The translations under genes and the position numbers were made by a program. This document shows, in pieces, positions 16,936 to 27,071 of a stretch of DNA of 64,000 bases. Location of the stretch: NCBI RefSeq assembly GCF_000744115.1, contig NZ_JQLG01000004.1, positions 1,710,190-1,774,189 of the forward strand, read 5' to 3'. Under the pieces are notes generated by a model. That model saw only the letters and a program-made list of their open reading frames with translations. It ran no database searches and was not told the origin of the DNA. Within the stretch, counting starts at the first letter, position 1, and every line of letters begins with the position of its first letter. Origin of the DNA: Carnobacterium alterfunditum DSM 5972. Its GTDB lineage: Bacteria; Bacillota; Bacilli; Lactobacillales; Carnobacteriaceae.

Positions 16936-17901
16936 TTAAACTGATGCTGGAAGTTTCTCTCCAATAACAGCTAACCGTTCTGCAACATCTTCTTGACTCA
17001 AATTGTTGCGTTTTACGTATAAGTTTGCTGGAGTTATGCGGCATTCATGGCTGCATCCACGTAAATATTTATGCTCATTACTTTCAGAAGCTAAAATTTG
17101 ACGGTTGCAAGCAGGGTTTGCACAGTTTAAATAACGTTCACATGGAGTGCCGTCAAACCAATCAAGTCCAACAATCACATGTTCTTTTTGATTGACGGGA
17201 ACACTGATGCGTTCATCAAATACGTACATTTGACCATCCCATAGATCCCCCTGAACTTCAGGGTCTTTTCCATAAGTAGCGATTCCTCCATGCAATTGTC
17301 CAACATCCTTAAATCCTTCTTTAACTAACCAACCAGAAAATTTTTCGCAACGAATTCCACCGGTACAGTAGGTTACCACTCTTTTATCCATAAAGGTTTC
17401 TTTATTATCACGGATCCATTGAGGCAACTCTCTAAAAGTTCTAATTTCAGGGCGTATGGCTCCTCTGAAGTGTCCTAAGTCGTATTCATAATCATTTCGC
17501 GCATCGATAACAATTGTATTTTTATCAAGAATAGCTTCACGGAATTCTTTCGGTTCTAAATAATTCCCAGTTACTTCATTTGGATCGATATCGTCTAATA
17601 AGTTCAGGGATACAAGCTCGGGACGTAAGCGGACAAACATTTTTTTGAAAGGTGGGCGCTCTTCTTCATCTATTTTAAAAACTAAATCTGAAAAGTAAGG
17701 ATCAGCATGCATGGCATCGATATACTGTTGCGTTTGTTCGAAAGTACCTGCAATTGTTCCATTGATGCCTTCTTCAGCGACTAAAATTCTTCCTTTTAAA
17801 CCAACTTCTTTACAAAAAGCTAAATGCTTTATTGTATATTCTTCTGGATTTTCGATGTGAACATATTTATAGTAAAGTAAAACACGGTAATCTTTAGACA
17901 T
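16936..17901 (-). CDS. trhO: tRNA uridine(34) hydroxylase, rhodanese family
   Basis: Family members hydroxylate U34 of certain tRNAs on the way to 5-methoxyuridine-type modifications, using O2. The protein has about 321 residues: an N-terminal ferredoxin-like UPF0176 domain ([38 protein letters not shown]), then a rhodanese domain ([33 protein letters not shown] with the active Cys), then a Cys-rich tail ([21 protein letters not shown]). An upstream in-frame start at 17931 exists, but AGGAGGA lies directly before the ATG at 17901, so that start is used. Single gene with its own terminator. Confidence 0.9.
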   Translation of the reverse strand: MSKDYRVLLYYKYVHIENPEEYTIKHLAFCKEVGLKGRILVAEEGINGTIAGTFEQTQQYIDAMHADPYFSDLVFKIDEEERPPFKKMFVRLRPELVSLNLLDDIDPNEVTGNYLEPKEFREAILDKNTIVIDARNDYEYDLGHFRGAIRPEIRTFRELPQWIRDNKETFMDKRVVTYCTGGIRCEKFSGWLVKEGFKDVGQLHGGIATYGKDPEVQGDLWDGQMYVFDERISVPVNQKEHVIVGLDWFDGTPCERYLNCANPACNRQILASESNEHKYLRGCSHECRITPANLYVKRNNLSQEDVAERLAVIGEKLPASV

Positions 17902-18052
17902 AGCAAATCCTCCTAATCTGATTCTTAACAATAGGTAGGCGAACTACCTTAAAAGTTGATCTATACTAACAATACACTATACACTAACCAAATAATAGAA
18001 AGCAAGACTTCAAAAGGTAATAATATCAAATAAAAGTAAAGGCTGTGCACAA

Positions 18053-18598
18053 ATGAAAAGATGTACTTGGGCTACAACTGATTTGATGAAGAAATATCAT
18101 GATGAAGAATGGGGCAAACCGCTTCATGATGACCAGGCTTTATTTGAATTATTGATTCTTGAAACGATGCAAGCTGGATTAAGCTGGTCTATAATTTTAA
18201 ATAAAAGAGAAAATTACCGAAAAGCGCTTGATGGATTCGATCCTTATAAAATCGTTCTCTATGATCAAAAAAAAATAGAAGAATTACTTTCAAATCCTGG
18301 AATTATTCGAAATAAATTAAAAATCAACTCTCTTTTAAAGAACGCAGAGGCATTTTTAAAAGTAAAACAAGACTACGGTACATTTGATGCCTACATATGG
18401 TCATTTGTGAAAGGAAAGCCGATCGTCAATCATTTTAATAATACAGAGCAAGTACCAGCTAAAACAGAGTTGTCCATAACTATATCAAAAGAAATGAAAA
18501 AAAGAGGTTTTACATTCTTTGGACCAGTAACTTGTTATGCATTCATGGAAGCTGCAGGTTTGATAAACGATCACCTCAATGATTGTTCATTTAAATAA
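18053..18598 (+). CDS. tag: DNA-3-methyladenine glycosylase I
   Basis: Removes 3-methyladenine from alkylated DNA in base-excision repair. The 181 residues begin KRCTWATTDLMKKYHDEEWGKPLHDDQALFELLILETMQAGLSWSIIL, the Tag signature, with the conserved Trp/Glu base-binding pocket and the N-terminal Cys of the zinc site. The C-terminal segment KRGFTFFGPVTCYAFMEAAGLINDH holds further zinc ligands. No strong Shine-Dalgarno is seen before the ATG. It stands alone between trhO and the NlpC/P60 gene. Confidence 0.92.
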   Translation: MKRCTWATTDLMKKYHDEEWGKPLHDDQALFELLILETMQAGLSWSIILNKRENYRKALDGFDPYKIVLYDQKKIEELLSNPGIIRNKLKINSLLKNAEAFLKVKQDYGTFDAYIWSFVKGKPIVNHFNNTEQVPAKTELSITISKEMKKRGFTFFGPVTCYAFMEAAGLINDHLNDCSFK

Positions 18599-18655
18599 AT
18601 CGTTTATTTGACACACAGTTGTAATCTAAACGATACGATTCTATCATATGTCCTA

Positions 18656-18664
18656 TGTTATAAT
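18656..18664 (+). promoter_or_regulatory. Extended -10 promoter of the SagA-like gene
   Basis: TG-T-TATAAT at 18656-18664, about 70 bases before the GTG start. No good -35 box is seen. Confidence 0.45.
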
Positions 18665-18736
18665 AAAAGCCAATTAAGGAATCTTAAAAAAAGTAAGATT
18701 TTAAATAACAGAAATTCTATTTGGAGGGTAAAACAC

Positions 18737-20233
18737 GTGAATAAAAAACTATTAACTGTTGCAATACTAGGAACCATGTCCTTTAGTTCTCTTATTTTAC
18801 CAACTGCCGTTAGCGCTGAAACTTTTACAAATCAAGTTTCTGAATCTGAACAACAACTAAATCAATCTGAAACAGCAATTAAAGCAGCTCAACAAAAAGT
18901 TGATGGTCTACAAGCTCAATCAAGCCAAACAGAAGCTGAATTAGCAGCAATCACAAATTCAATCAATTCAAATAAAGATAAAACAACTACATTATTAGCT
19001 GATATTGAAGCATCTCAGAAAGAAAATGAAACATTACAAAAAGAAATTGAATCACTCAAAGAAAAAATCGAACAACGCAGTGAACAACTTGAAAATCAAG
19101 CACGCACAGTACAAGTAAATGGTGATACAAAGAACTACATAGAATTTGTTATTGAAGCTGAATCTATGTCTGATGTACTTGGACGAGTTGATGTGGTTAC
19201 CGATTTAGTGAAAGCAAACAAGGATCTTGTTCAAACGCAAGCAGATGATAAGAAATCAGTAGTAGAAAAGAAAGAAAAAACTGAACAATCAATTGTTCAA
19301 CAAAATGCTCTTGCTGCTCAATTAGAAAATGCAAAAGCTGAAATGGAACAACAATCATTAGAAAAAGAAGTAGTGGTTTCTCAATTAGCTATTGAGACAG
19401 CTGGTGCGCAAGCAGATAAAGATAAGTATATTGCTCAAAAAGCTGAAGCAGAGAGTCAAGTGGCAGAATATACTGCAGCTCAAGAAGCAGCAGAGTTGGC
19501 TGTATTAGCAAGTTATGAAGTAGAACAATCTGAAGAAGCAGTCATAGAAGAATCTTCTGAAAATGAAATTGAAACGTCAGAAATAACAGAAGTAGTTGAA
19601 GAAAGTGTTGAAACTCAAATAGCAGTCAAAGTATCTCAACCAACTGAAACTTCAAGTGAATCTTCAAAAGCAACTAGTTCTACTGTAGTAAAAGCTCCAA
19701 CTCAGTCTGTAAAAACAACTAATATTGTTTCAACAAAAGCTCCAGTAAAAACAAATGAAGTTACACAAACTAAAGCACCAGTTAAAGTACCAGTTAAAGC
19801 ACCAGTAAAGAAAGTTGAAACAGAAACGAAACCAGTAGCACCTAAACCAATCACTCAAACTCAGCCTTCTAATTCTGGAACCTCTTGGTCAGCTTTACAG
19901 CCAAGTGTTTCTAAAGTTTTAGGAACACCTTATTTGTGGGGTGGAACTTCTACAAATGGATTTGACTGTTCTGGTTTTACATCTTATGTTTTTGCAAAGG
20001 TAGGAATTACTCTGCCGCGGACAGCAGCAGCACAATATGCATCTTCTACTAAGGTTACAAATCCACAACCTGGCGATTTAGTTTTCTTCAAAGATGGGGG
20101 ATCAATATCTCATGTAGGGATCTATGTAGGCAATGGTCAATTTGTTGGATCTCAGAGCAGCACGGGAGTTGCTTATACTTCAGTTAGTTCTTCATACTGG
20201 GGACCAAAAATTGTAGGATATGGACGTTATTAA
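18737..20233 (+). CDS. Secreted NlpC/P60 peptidoglycan hydrolase (SagA/P54/PcsB-like)
   Basis: A secreted endopeptidase that cuts peptide stems of peptidoglycan, probably in cell separation. About 498 residues: signal peptide 1-27 (cleavage after VSA), a long coiled coil (about 30-250: [23 protein letters not shown] and on) as in PcsB/SagA, a Ser/Thr/Pro/Lys-rich linker with repeats of KAPVK (about 310-370), then the NlpC/P60 domain with Cys411 (FDCSGF) and His459 (ISHVGIY). The GTG at 18737 is chosen because GGAGGG lies 8 bases upstream and the signal peptide starts there. In enterococci such genes are essential or nearly so and their products are major secreted antigens. Confidence 0.88.
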   Translation: MNKKLLTVAILGTMSFSSLILPTAVSAETFTNQVSESEQQLNQSETAIKAAQQKVDGLQAQSSQTEAELAAITNSINSNKDKTTTLLADIEASQKENETLQKEIESLKEKIEQRSEQLENQARTVQVNGDTKNYIEFVIEAESMSDVLGRVDVVTDLVKANKDLVQTQADDKKSVVEKKEKTEQSIVQQNALAAQLENAKAEMEQQSLEKEVVVSQLAIETAGAQADKDKYIAQKAEAESQVAEYTAAQEAAELAVLASYEVEQSEEAVIEESSENEIETSEITEVVEESVETQIAVKVSQPTETSSESSKATSSTVVKAPTQSVKTTNIVSTKAPVKTNEVTQTKAPVKVPVKAPVKKVETETKPVAPKPITQTQPSNSGTSWSALQPSVSKVLGTPYLWGGTSTNGFDCSGFTSYVFAKVGITLPRTAAAQYASSTKVTNPQPGDLVFFKDGGSISHVGIYVGNGQFVGSQSSTGVAYTSVSSSYWGPKIVGYGRY

Positions 20234-20240
20234 AAAATAG

Positions 20241-20275
20241 AAAAAATCGTTGCCAATTAGGCAACGATTTTTTTT
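20241..20275 (+). terminator. Terminator after the SagA-like gene
   Basis: AAAAAATCGTTGCC pairs with GGCAACGATTTTTT around AATTA, followed by T's. Confidence 0.92.
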
Positions 20276-20460
20276 GTTCTCCTAGGGTTCTCTCATCCTT
20301 TCCTTTCTAATTATAAACTTATAGAAAGGAAGCATAATAGTCGGAAAAAACAGAGTTTGTTATAGTAAATCAGAAAATCACCTCTTGTCGTTAAGAAGAG
20401 CCTTTTATTAGCAATCGAATAGAGCTTAAGTTAAACTAAATCTATAAAAGACGATTTTTA

Positions 20461-20480
20461 CATAGGTATACATAGGTATA
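20461..20480. repeat. Tandem 10-base repeat (CATAGGTATA twice)
   Basis: Two exact copies lie immediately before the ribosome site of the lipid kinase gene. The second copy runs into AGGAAGGG. No known function; it may be a chance duplication. The rest of the gap 20276-20460 shows only a short CTTTCTA/TAGAAAG inverted repeat and AT-rich promoter-like sequence. Confidence 0.5.
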
Positions 20481-20497
20481 GGAAGGGTTGATGGAAA

Positions 20498-21406
20498 ATG
20501 ACTAAAGTGGTACTGATCGTAAATCCTTCTTCAGGAGGAGAAAAGGGAAAAGAGTATACGGAGCTTGCTCTAGAAGTTTTAGAATCAATGTATGATGAGG
20601 TCATACTTAAAGAAACAGCTAAAGGCGGAGATGCTGAAGAATTTGCTGAAAAAGCTGCTAAAGAACGCGTAGAAGCAGTTATTGTCATGGGTGGTGACGG
20701 AACAGTAAATGAGTGTATAAGTGGTTTAGCAGAGGAAGCCTATCGTCCAAAATTAGGCATCATTCCTTTGGGTACTGTCAATGATTTAGGTCGTGCTTTG
20801 GGCGTTCCACTTGATCCAAAAGCAGCCATTAGCATGTTGCCAGACGCAGTCACAAAGAAACTAGATGTCGGAAAAGTAAATGATAGTTATTTTGTTAATG
20901 TCATCGCGATTGGGAAAATCCCAGAAGCAGTTAAAGATGTAGGCGTTGATCAAAAAACAAAATTAGGATCGTTATCTTACTTTATTGAAGGAGCAAAGGC
21001 TTTTAACGATAATCAAAGCTATCCTTTTAAATTAGTCTTAGATGATGAGGTCATTGAACAAGAATCTAGTTTAGTACTTATCGTATTAACGAATTCTGTC
21101 GGAGGATTTGAAAATATGTTGCCGCATGCGAAAATAGATGATGGATACCTGCATTTAGTTGCATTAAAAGGGAAGACTTTAATGGACAAAGTTAAATTAA
21201 TTCCTAAAGTGATTTCAGGAAACGCAACTGAGGCAGATGAGACACTATACAGAAAATTTAAATCAGGTAAAATAGCTGTCGTAGAAAAAGATATCCAATT
21301 GGTAAGTAATATTGATGGAGATGAGGGAGACAAACTTCCTCTTACCGTTCAAGTTTTACCTAGTCACATCACGATTTTTGTCCCAGGAGATTCAAAAAAT
21401 GAATAA
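20498..21406 (+). CDS. YegS/DgkB-type lipid kinase
   Basis: Family members phosphorylate diacylglycerol (or related lipids), recycling the DAG released during lipoteichoic acid synthesis. The 302 residues have the diacylglycerol kinase catalytic fold: IVNPSSGGEKG near residue 8, VMGGDGTVNE around 65-74 and GIIPLGTVNDLGRALG around 88-103. The C-terminal DGDEGDKLPL segment is conserved in this family. Whether it acts on DAG (as DgkB) is inferred from similarity and the Gram-positive context. The ATG follows GGAAGGG. Single gene with a terminator directly after its stop. Confidence 0.82.
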   Translation: MTKVVLIVNPSSGGEKGKEYTELALEVLESMYDEVILKETAKGGDAEEFAEKAAKERVEAVIVMGGDGTVNECISGLAEEAYRPKLGIIPLGTVNDLGRALGVPLDPKAAISMLPDAVTKKLDVGKVNDSYFVNVIAIGKIPEAVKDVGVDQKTKLGSLSYFIEGAKAFNDNQSYPFKLVLDDEVIEQESSLVLIVLTNSVGGFENMLPHAKIDDGYLHLVALKGKTLMDKVKLIPKVISGNATEADETLYRKFKSGKIAVVEKDIQLVSNIDGDEGDKLPLTVQVLPSHITIFVPGDSKNE

Positions 21407-21444
21407 AAAATAAGACAATCTTTTTAAAGATTGTCTTATTTTTT
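21405..21444. terminator. Bidirectional terminator between lipid kinase gene and pepF
   Basis: AAAAAATAAGACAATCTTT pairs with AAAGATTGTCTTATTTTTT, a 19-bp perfect stem with a two-base TT loop. Confidence 0.9.
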
Positions 21445-21447
21445 ATG

Positions 21448-23259
21448 TTATTTCACGTATTCTTCAGTTAAGGACATAAAAGTATCGACATCATTTTTCA
21501 TGATGGCAATACCAGCTTCCCAAAAATCTGGTTTAGTTAAGTCGGCATTTAGATGTTTCTTAGCTAAATCTTCTGTAGACATTGAGGCAGTGTCTCTCAA
21601 CAATGCAATGTATTTATCTTCAAAACCAGCTCCTTCTTCTAAAGAACGAGCATAAATTCCTAAACTAAATAAATAGCCAAAAGTATATGGGAAATTATAA
21701 AAAGGAACATCAGCAATAAAGAAGTGGAGTTTACTAGCCCAAAAATGTGGGTGATACTCACTTAAAGAATCTTGATACGCTTCTTTTTGAGCCTCTTCCA
21801 TCAATTCACCAAGGCGATCCTCTGTTAAAATACCGTTTTGACGTTCATTATAGAATCGTGTTTCAAATAAGAAACGCGCATGGATATTTAGAAACATGGC
21901 TAAGGCGTTTTGTATTTTCGTATCCAATAAAGTGATTTTTTCTTCTTTAGAAGTCGCTTCTTTAACGGTAGCATCGGCTATGATCATTTCTGCAAAAGTA
22001 CTTGCTGTTTCAGCAACATTCATGGCATATTGTTGGTTAAGAGTTGGTAAATCAGTCATTACATGGCTATGAAAAGCATGACCTAATTCATGTGCTAATG
22101 TGGATACTTCACTTGGCGATTCGGCATAAGTCATAAAGATACGAGATTCTTTACTTTCTGGCAACTCTGAACAGTATCCACCAGGTCTTTTTCCACCACG
22201 GTCTTCGGCTTCGATCCAACTGTGGTCAAAAGCGTATTGAGCAAAATCAGCCATTTTCCCACTAAACTTACGGAAATTTTTTACAATAAAATCAGCACCA
22301 TCATCATATGGATAAACCTTAGCAGATGCATTTCCGATTATCACTGGTGCTTCAGTATCTTGCCAAGATAATTTGTCTTTTCCCAGCAATTGAGCCTTAC
22401 GATTTAAGTAATCAACAAAAGGTTTTTTGTTGTCGCTAACGGCTTTCCACATTGTATCTAAGGTTTCCTGGTTCATCCGATTATATTCTAAAGGACGTTT
22501 TAAAAAATCTTTAACACCATGAGCTTTATAGTCTGCTAAACGAAACCCAGCCAAATGATTTAATGTGTCGCTGAATAAAGGAGCCATGCCCCCCCAGGTT
22601 TCCTCCCATTTCTTGAATAATTGCTCGCGAACTTTTGCATCCGGATCAGTATTCATTTTATTATAGGCCTGTCCAACTGACAACTGATGGATATGACCTT
22701 CACCATCTTCAAAAGGAATCTCAATAGTTGCTACTAATGAATCGTAATGATCGCTCCATCCTTGGAAACCATCGATGGAAAGAGCATTGATCAAGGCTTC
22801 TTCTGTTTCGCTTAATAGTTCTTTACCATGTCTACGCGTTTCATTTAGGCTGAATTCAATTTCTTTAAAAGCAGGTAGTTTAACTAGCTCATTCCAATTA
22901 TTATCAGGCATAGCGACCATTTTTTTTGTTAAAATAATTTGAAGCGTACTAAAAGCGCTACTCAATTCGATTACTTGGCCAAGAAGGGCCCCTGCTTGTT
23001 TATCAAGTACATCTGCAGATTGAACAGCTTCTACAAAAGTAAAAACTTGAGAAAGTCCCTTTGTTAATTTTTCTTGAACAAGCAGAATATCGGCTAGCTC
23101 TTTAAATGCGGGACCATCTTTTTCAGTATCCCACTTAGTAGTAAGTAAAGATAATTCATCTAGCTGATTTCGGATAAGAGCTAATTTTTCTTTTAGTTGT
23201 GGTGAACTGCTGCCGCCTGGAAAAATAGATTCAAGATCCCATTTTATATTGTATTTCAT
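21448..23259 (-). CDS. Oligoendopeptidase F-family (M3B) metallopeptidase
   Basis: A cytosolic zinc peptidase that degrades medium-size oligopeptides. About 603 residues, with the zinc site LAHELGHAFHSH (HExxH) in the C-terminal half and the later ETASTFAEMI supplying the third ligand Glu. The ending MSTEDLAKKHLNADLTKPDFWEAGI is typical of the clostridial/lactobacillar PepF branch. An ORF start at 23277 exists, but the AGGGAG site sits 7 bases before the ATG at 23259 (MKYNIKWDLESIFPGG), which also matches the family N-terminus. It is monocistronic. Confidence 0.9.
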   Translation of the reverse strand: MKYNIKWDLESIFPGGSSSPQLKEKLALIRNQLDELSLLTTKWDTEKDGPAFKELADILLVQEKLTKGLSQVFTFVEAVQSADVLDKQAGALLGQVIELSSAFSTLQIILTKKMVAMPDNNWNELVKLPAFKEIEFSLNETRRHGKELLSETEEALINALSIDGFQGWSDHYDSLVATIEIPFEDGEGHIHQLSVGQAYNKMNTDPDAKVREQLFKKWEETWGGMAPLFSDTLNHLAGFRLADYKAHGVKDFLKRPLEYNRMNQETLDTMWKAVSDNKKPFVDYLNRKAQLLGKDKLSWQDTEAPVIIGNASAKVYPYDDGADFIVKNFRKFSGKMADFAQYAFDHSWIEAEDRGGKRPGGYCSELPESKESRIFMTYAESPSEVSTLAHELGHAFHSHVMTDLPTLNQQYAMNVAETASTFAEMIIADATVKEATSKEEKITLLDTKIQNALAMFLNIHARFLFETRFYNERQNGILTEDRLGELMEEAQKEAYQDSLSEYHPHFWASKLHFFIADVPFYNFPYTFGYLFSLGIYARSLEEGAGFEDKYIALLRDTASMSTEDLAKKHLNADLTKPDFWEAGIAIMKNDVDTFMSLTEEYVK

Positions 23260-23472
23260 ATTGTAACTCCCTTTCACACTTTGAATAAATCCATTATACT
23301 CTAGTTTGTCAAAGTTTTAAAATCAGTAGTTATTCAAACTAAATAAGTGTAATAAGCCTGACTTAAAAATAACTGCCAAAAATACTTCACTATAATGTAA
23401 AATAGACATAGTTAGCTTGATGATAAATAAAAATAAATTTTAATACAAAGTTATGAAAGAAGGAAGATACAG

Positions 23473-24003
23473 ATGCGTTCAACTACAAAAGATAATTTTT
23501 TTATTCTACTAGCATTTATAATAATGGCAGTATTATTTTACAGTTCTTCTCAGCCTTATGGAGAACAATCGTTGACAAGTATGCTAGATGAAATTTTAGC
23601 TAAAGAACCATTGAAGGAACTCTTAAGCTTGATTCAATTCAATTATGCAGGCGATGAAGTGAGCATCGCTGCACAAGGATATAGTTCGTTCATTGAATTC
23701 TTCATTCGAAAATTGGCTCATTTTGGAATCTATTTTTTATTAGGATTATGTTGGTTTTTAGGATTGAAAAATAAAATGACAAGTATTGGGTTAGCAGCGT
23801 TTGTATCATGGCTATTAGCATCTGGTTATGCAGCTTTTGATGAGTTACATCAAAGTATCACACCTGATCGGACTCCTTTGATGGAAGATGTCATTTTGGA
23901 CGCTACAGGAGCATTGACAAGTATTTTCCTAGCTATAGTATTTTTCCTGTTCTATTCTAAAAAGAAAAAAAATAGATCTTTATTTAAAAAGATAAAACGA
24001 TAG
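23473..24003 (+). CDS. VanZ-like family membrane protein
   Basis: A 176-residue protein with four likely membrane helices (about 10-24, 72-90, 98-117 and 138-158). It has the VanZ-family core: FIRKLAHFGIYFLLGLCWF, then FDELHQSITPDRTPLMEDVILDATGA. The family is named for a low-level teicoplanin resistance gene, but most members have unknown function. Nothing here points to glycopeptide resistance; no vanA-type neighbours are present. AAGAAGGAAG precedes the ATG, and a TATAAT at 23391-23396 may be its -10 box. The tail is very basic. Confidence 0.85.
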   Translation: MRSTTKDNFFILLAFIIMAVLFYSSSQPYGEQSLTSMLDEILAKEPLKELLSLIQFNYAGDEVSIAAQGYSSFIEFFIRKLAHFGIYFLLGLCWFLGLKNKMTSIGLAAFVSWLLASGYAAFDELHQSITPDRTPLMEDVILDATGALTSIFLAIVFFLFYSKKKKNRSLFKKIKR

Positions 24004-24105
24004 ATAAATTAGTGAATAGTTGCTCTGTAATGGGTTTTTTGATAAAATAAGGACAGCTATTTATTCTAGCTTAATACACTTATACTATGAAATGGGGAGT
24101 TTGGA

Positions 24106-24831
24106 GTGTCAGGACATTCAAAATGGAACAATATCCAAGGGCGTAAAAATGCACAAGATGCAAAACGCGGGAAAATATTCCAAAAAATATCAAGAGAAAT
24201 ATACATGGCTGTGAAAAGTGGTGGGCCTGAGCCAAACATTAACCCTTCATTACGTATGGTGATGGATAAGGCTAAGTCTAATAATATGCCGAATGATAAT
24301 GTTGAACGCGCTATAAAAAAAGGAAGCACAACAGGTGAAAATGAAAACTATGATGAAGTGATTTACGAAGGGTATGGCCCGAAAGGAACAGCTGTATTGG
24401 TTCATACTTTAACAGATAACTTAAATCGTACTGGGACTAATGTTCGTGTCGCTTTTAACAAAAATGGCGGCTCTATGGGCGAAAAAGGTTCTGTTAGTTA
24501 TATGTTTGATCGTAAAGGGTATATCGCAATTGAACGTGAAGGGCTGGAAGTTGATGAAGATACCATGCTGATGAGTGTCCTAGAAGCTGGCGGAGATGAA
24601 ATGGAAACGTCAGATGAAGTATTTGAAATTTATACAGATCCTTCTGATTTACCAGATGTACGTGATGCTTTAGAAAAAGAAGGTTATACATTAGCGCAAG
24701 CTGAGGTAACTATGATTCCACAAACGATGGTTCAGTTGCCGGAAGATAAAAAAACTTTATTCAATCAAATGATCGATAAACTTGAAGAAGATGACGATGT
24801 AACTGAAGTTTTCCACAACGCTGAATTATAA
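24106..24831 (+). CDS. yebC: YebC/PmpR family protein
   Basis: A 241-residue conserved protein. [31 protein letters not shown] at the N-terminus and [21 protein letters not shown] in the middle are family hallmarks. YebC proteins were named as DNA-binding regulators; more recent work ties the family to translation of proline-rich stretches on the ribosome. Which role holds here cannot be read from sequence. It starts at GTG 24106 with GGGGAG upstream. A strong terminator follows. Confidence 0.92.
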   Translation: MSGHSKWNNIQGRKNAQDAKRGKIFQKISREIYMAVKSGGPEPNINPSLRMVMDKAKSNNMPNDNVERAIKKGSTTGENENYDEVIYEGYGPKGTAVLVHTLTDNLNRTGTNVRVAFNKNGGSMGEKGSVSYMFDRKGYIAIEREGLEVDEDTMLMSVLEAGGDEMETSDEVFEIYTDPSDLPDVRDALEKEGYTLAQAEVTMIPQTMVQLPEDKKTLFNQMIDKLEEDDDVTEVFHNAEL

Positions 24832-24851
24832 GCTATTAACTAAAAATTGAA

Positions 24852-24897
24852 GAATCCCTGCCTTTCTAGCACAAATAGAAAGGTAGGGATTTTTTTG
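24852..24897 (+). terminator. Terminator after yebC
   Basis: AATCCCTGCCTTTCTA pairs with TAGAAAGGTAGGGATT (one G·T), followed by a run of seven T. Confidence 0.92.
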
Positions 24898-24991
24898 TTA
24901 AAAATTAGTAAAAAGAATAACGCAATACTAACTTGACTGCACATATTTAAATTAAGAACAATAACAAAAATGCGGATAAGGGAGGTGGATA

Positions 24992-26059
24992 ATGGAGATT
25001 GAAGAGTTTACACAGTATGTTGTTTTAAAAGCTCAAGAAACAGGCACAAGTGATATTCATATTTTGCCTGAAGATAATCAATACCGATTTTATTTTCGGA
25101 TCGGTGGAAAGATGAGTTTCTGGAATACTGTACCAGAAGAAGAAGGTAAACGATTTATTTCCTATTTTAAATATTTAGCGAATATGGATGTAGGTGAAAG
25201 AAGAAAACCGCAAAGTGGAGCTGCTCAATTGATAATTGAAGGAAATACTACTGCATTAAGGTTTTCGACTATTACAAATTTTCGCGCTCAAGAATCTATG
25301 GTTATAAGAATTTTAAACCAATCGATGCATCTATCTTTGTCGAAAACAACTTATTTCAAAAAAGAAGTTCAAATGATTGAACAGTTGGCTCAATTTAATA
25401 GTGGGTTACTCATTTTTTCAGGCCCCGTTGGATCAGGTAAGACGACAACGATGTATCAACTTGTTCGTGAAAGTTATCTAACAAGTAGACAACAAGTTAT
25501 AACAGTCGAAGATCCCGTTGAAATTGAAGAACCATTGTTTTTACAAACACAGGTAAATGAAAAAGCTGGAATTACTTATGAGACGCTTTTAAAGTCTAGT
25601 CTGCGTCATCACCCCGATATCATTATTATTGGTGAAATAAGAGATGAAGAAACAGCGAAAATGGTTATAAGGGGAGCTTTAACCGGGCACATGATCATTG
25701 CAAGTGTTCATGCAAAAAATACTGTTGGAGTTATTTCACGGTTGTTGGAACTTGGGGTGACACAAGAGCAGCTAAAGCAAACTTTACTCGGGGTAGTCTT
25801 TCAAAAGTTGATTCCGAGATATTGTCCTTTTTGTAAAGGAGACTGTGAACCGGCATGCCTCCATATAAATTTGTATGAAAAAAGAGCAATATTATATGAT
25901 GTTTTATCAAGGGAAGAGCTTAAGCAGTATCTTAACCAGACTCAAACAGAAGAACAAATTCAAGAGAAACAAACCAGGTCTTTTAACTTATTGTTAAGAA
26001 AGGTGTATGCATATGGCTACATCAGTGAAAAAAGTTTTATTCAGTTCCAAATCCCCTAA
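24992..26059 (+). CDS. comGA: ComGA, competence pseudopilus assembly ATPase
   Basis: The cytoplasmic GspE/PilB-type ATPase that powers assembly of the DNA-uptake pseudopilus. The 355 residues have Walker A GPVGSGKTTT around residue 145, an Asp box (TVEDPVEIEE), Walker B IIIIGEIRDEET and a His box (ASVHAKNT). The late Cys pattern CPFCKGDCEPAC is a zinc tetracysteine motif. Compared with GspE it lacks the long N-terminal domain, as usual for ComGA. GGGAGGTG precedes the ATG by 6 bases. It is first in a seven-gene operon. No -10 box could be paired with the TTGACT at 24933, so the promoter may depend on a competence factor. Confidence 0.95.
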   Translation: MEIEEFTQYVVLKAQETGTSDIHILPEDNQYRFYFRIGGKMSFWNTVPEEEGKRFISYFKYLANMDVGERRKPQSGAAQLIIEGNTTALRFSTITNFRAQESMVIRILNQSMHLSLSKTTYFKKEVQMIEQLAQFNSGLLIFSGPVGSGKTTTMYQLVRESYLTSRQQVITVEDPVEIEEPLFLQTQVNEKAGITYETLLKSSLRHHPDIIIIGEIRDEETAKMVIRGALTGHMIIASVHAKNTVGVISRLLELGVTQEQLKQTLLGVVFQKLIPRYCPFCKGDCEPACLHINLYEKRAILYDVLSREELKQYLNQTQTEEQIQEKQTRSFNLLLRKVYAYGYISEKSFIQFQIP

Positions 26060-27071
26060 AAAAAAATCACTGTCTATCCAAGCTTCATTTTTAATTAAAC
26101 TCTCTGCATTGATGACAGAAGGATTTTCTTTAAAAGAAGCATTATTATTTTTAAAAATGATAGTGCCAAGAGAAGCGCATTGGATCCAAGCCATTCTTGA
26201 AGAATTAGAAAATGGAGAGCGTTTTGATCGCAGCATAAAAAAACAAGGATTCTCTGAACGAGTTTCTTCTCAAATTTATTTATCTTTTATCCATGGTAAT
26301 CTAACAGAAGCATTAGAGGCGAGCGGGAATTACTTAGAAGAAAAAGTGAAACAACAAAGCCAACTGACAAAATTATTGCAGTACCCCATATTTTTATTGC
26401 TATTTATGATTGGTATTTTAATGGCGATCCGCTATACGATACTGCCTAATTTTGAGCAAATGAATGCTACAAAGGGTTCTATTGTTAATAGCGTTGCGAT
26501 TGGATTTGTCTACTACTTCCCAGCTATTTTAGGTATCGGTTCAGTAATAGTCTCCTTGATTATTTTAACGATTCGCTATCAATTAGGAAAACAGACAGCT
26601 ATTCAACGCACAGCTTTTTTCATGAAAATCCCTATTATTTCTACGTTATTAAGGTTGTATTATACAAATTTATTTAGTTATGAGTGGAGTCAATTATTAA
26701 AAAGTGGTCATCAAATGAATAAAATTATTGAACTCATGCAATCGAAGGAAACAACGCAACTCATGCAAGAGGTTGCGGGTAAGATAGAAAAAGAGCTAAG
26801 AATGGGCCGGAATTTTAAAGAATCAATGGACAGTTTTTCTTTTTTTAATAGTGAACTTGGATTCATTATTATGCATGGTGAAGCAACTGGCCGTTTAGGA
26901 ATAGAACTGGCTGTCTATGCAAAAGATTGTCAACTGCGATTGACGGTTCAGATTCAAAAAATATTTAGTTGGATCCAACCTGTTATATTTTTAGTTATTG
27001 CCTTTTTTATTATGTGTGTTTATCTAGCTTTGTTATTACCAACGTTCACAATGATGGAGGAAATCTTATGA
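26013..27071 (+). CDS. comGB: ComGB, competence pseudopilus inner-membrane platform protein
   Basis: A GspF/PilC-type polytopic membrane protein that couples ComGA to pilin assembly. The 352 residues contain two repeated T2SF domains (FLIKLSALMTEGFSLKEAL near the start; LYYTNLFSYEWSQLLKSGHQMN in the second) and three hydrophobic segments near 125, 170 and 335. The gene overlaps comGA by 47 bases. An ATG at 26007 is also in frame, but AAGAAAGG is better spaced to 26013. Confidence 0.92.
   Translation: MATSVKKVLFSSKSPKKKSLSIQASFLIKLSALMTEGFSLKEALLFLKMIVPREAHWIQAILEELENGERFDRSIKKQGFSERVSSQIYLSFIHGNLTEALEASGNYLEEKVKQQSQLTKLLQYPIFLLLFMIGILMAIRYTILPNFEQMNATKGSIVNSVAIGFVYYFPAILGIGSVIVSLIILTIRYQLGKQTAIQRTAFFMKIPIISTLLRLYYTNLFSYEWSQLLKSGHQMNKIIELMQSKETTQLMQEVAGKIEKELRMGRNFKESMDSFSFFNSELGFIIMHGEATGRLGIELAVYAKDCQLRLTVQIQKIFSWIQPVIFLVIAFFIMCVYLALLLPTFTMMEEIL

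Noticed and set aside
18608-18737. Upstream N-terminal extension of the SagA-like protein
   Set aside because: The extension has no ribosome site, while GGAGGG and a signal peptide mark the GTG at 18737.
23473-24003. Glycopeptide resistance role for the VanZ-like gene
   Set aside because: Only family-level similarity, with no vanA/vanH/vanX neighbours.
24900-24991. ComK box or ComX/SigH promoter before comGA
   Set aside because: No clear AAAA-N5-TTTT pair or competence-box sequence could be matched; only an isolated TTGACT is seen.
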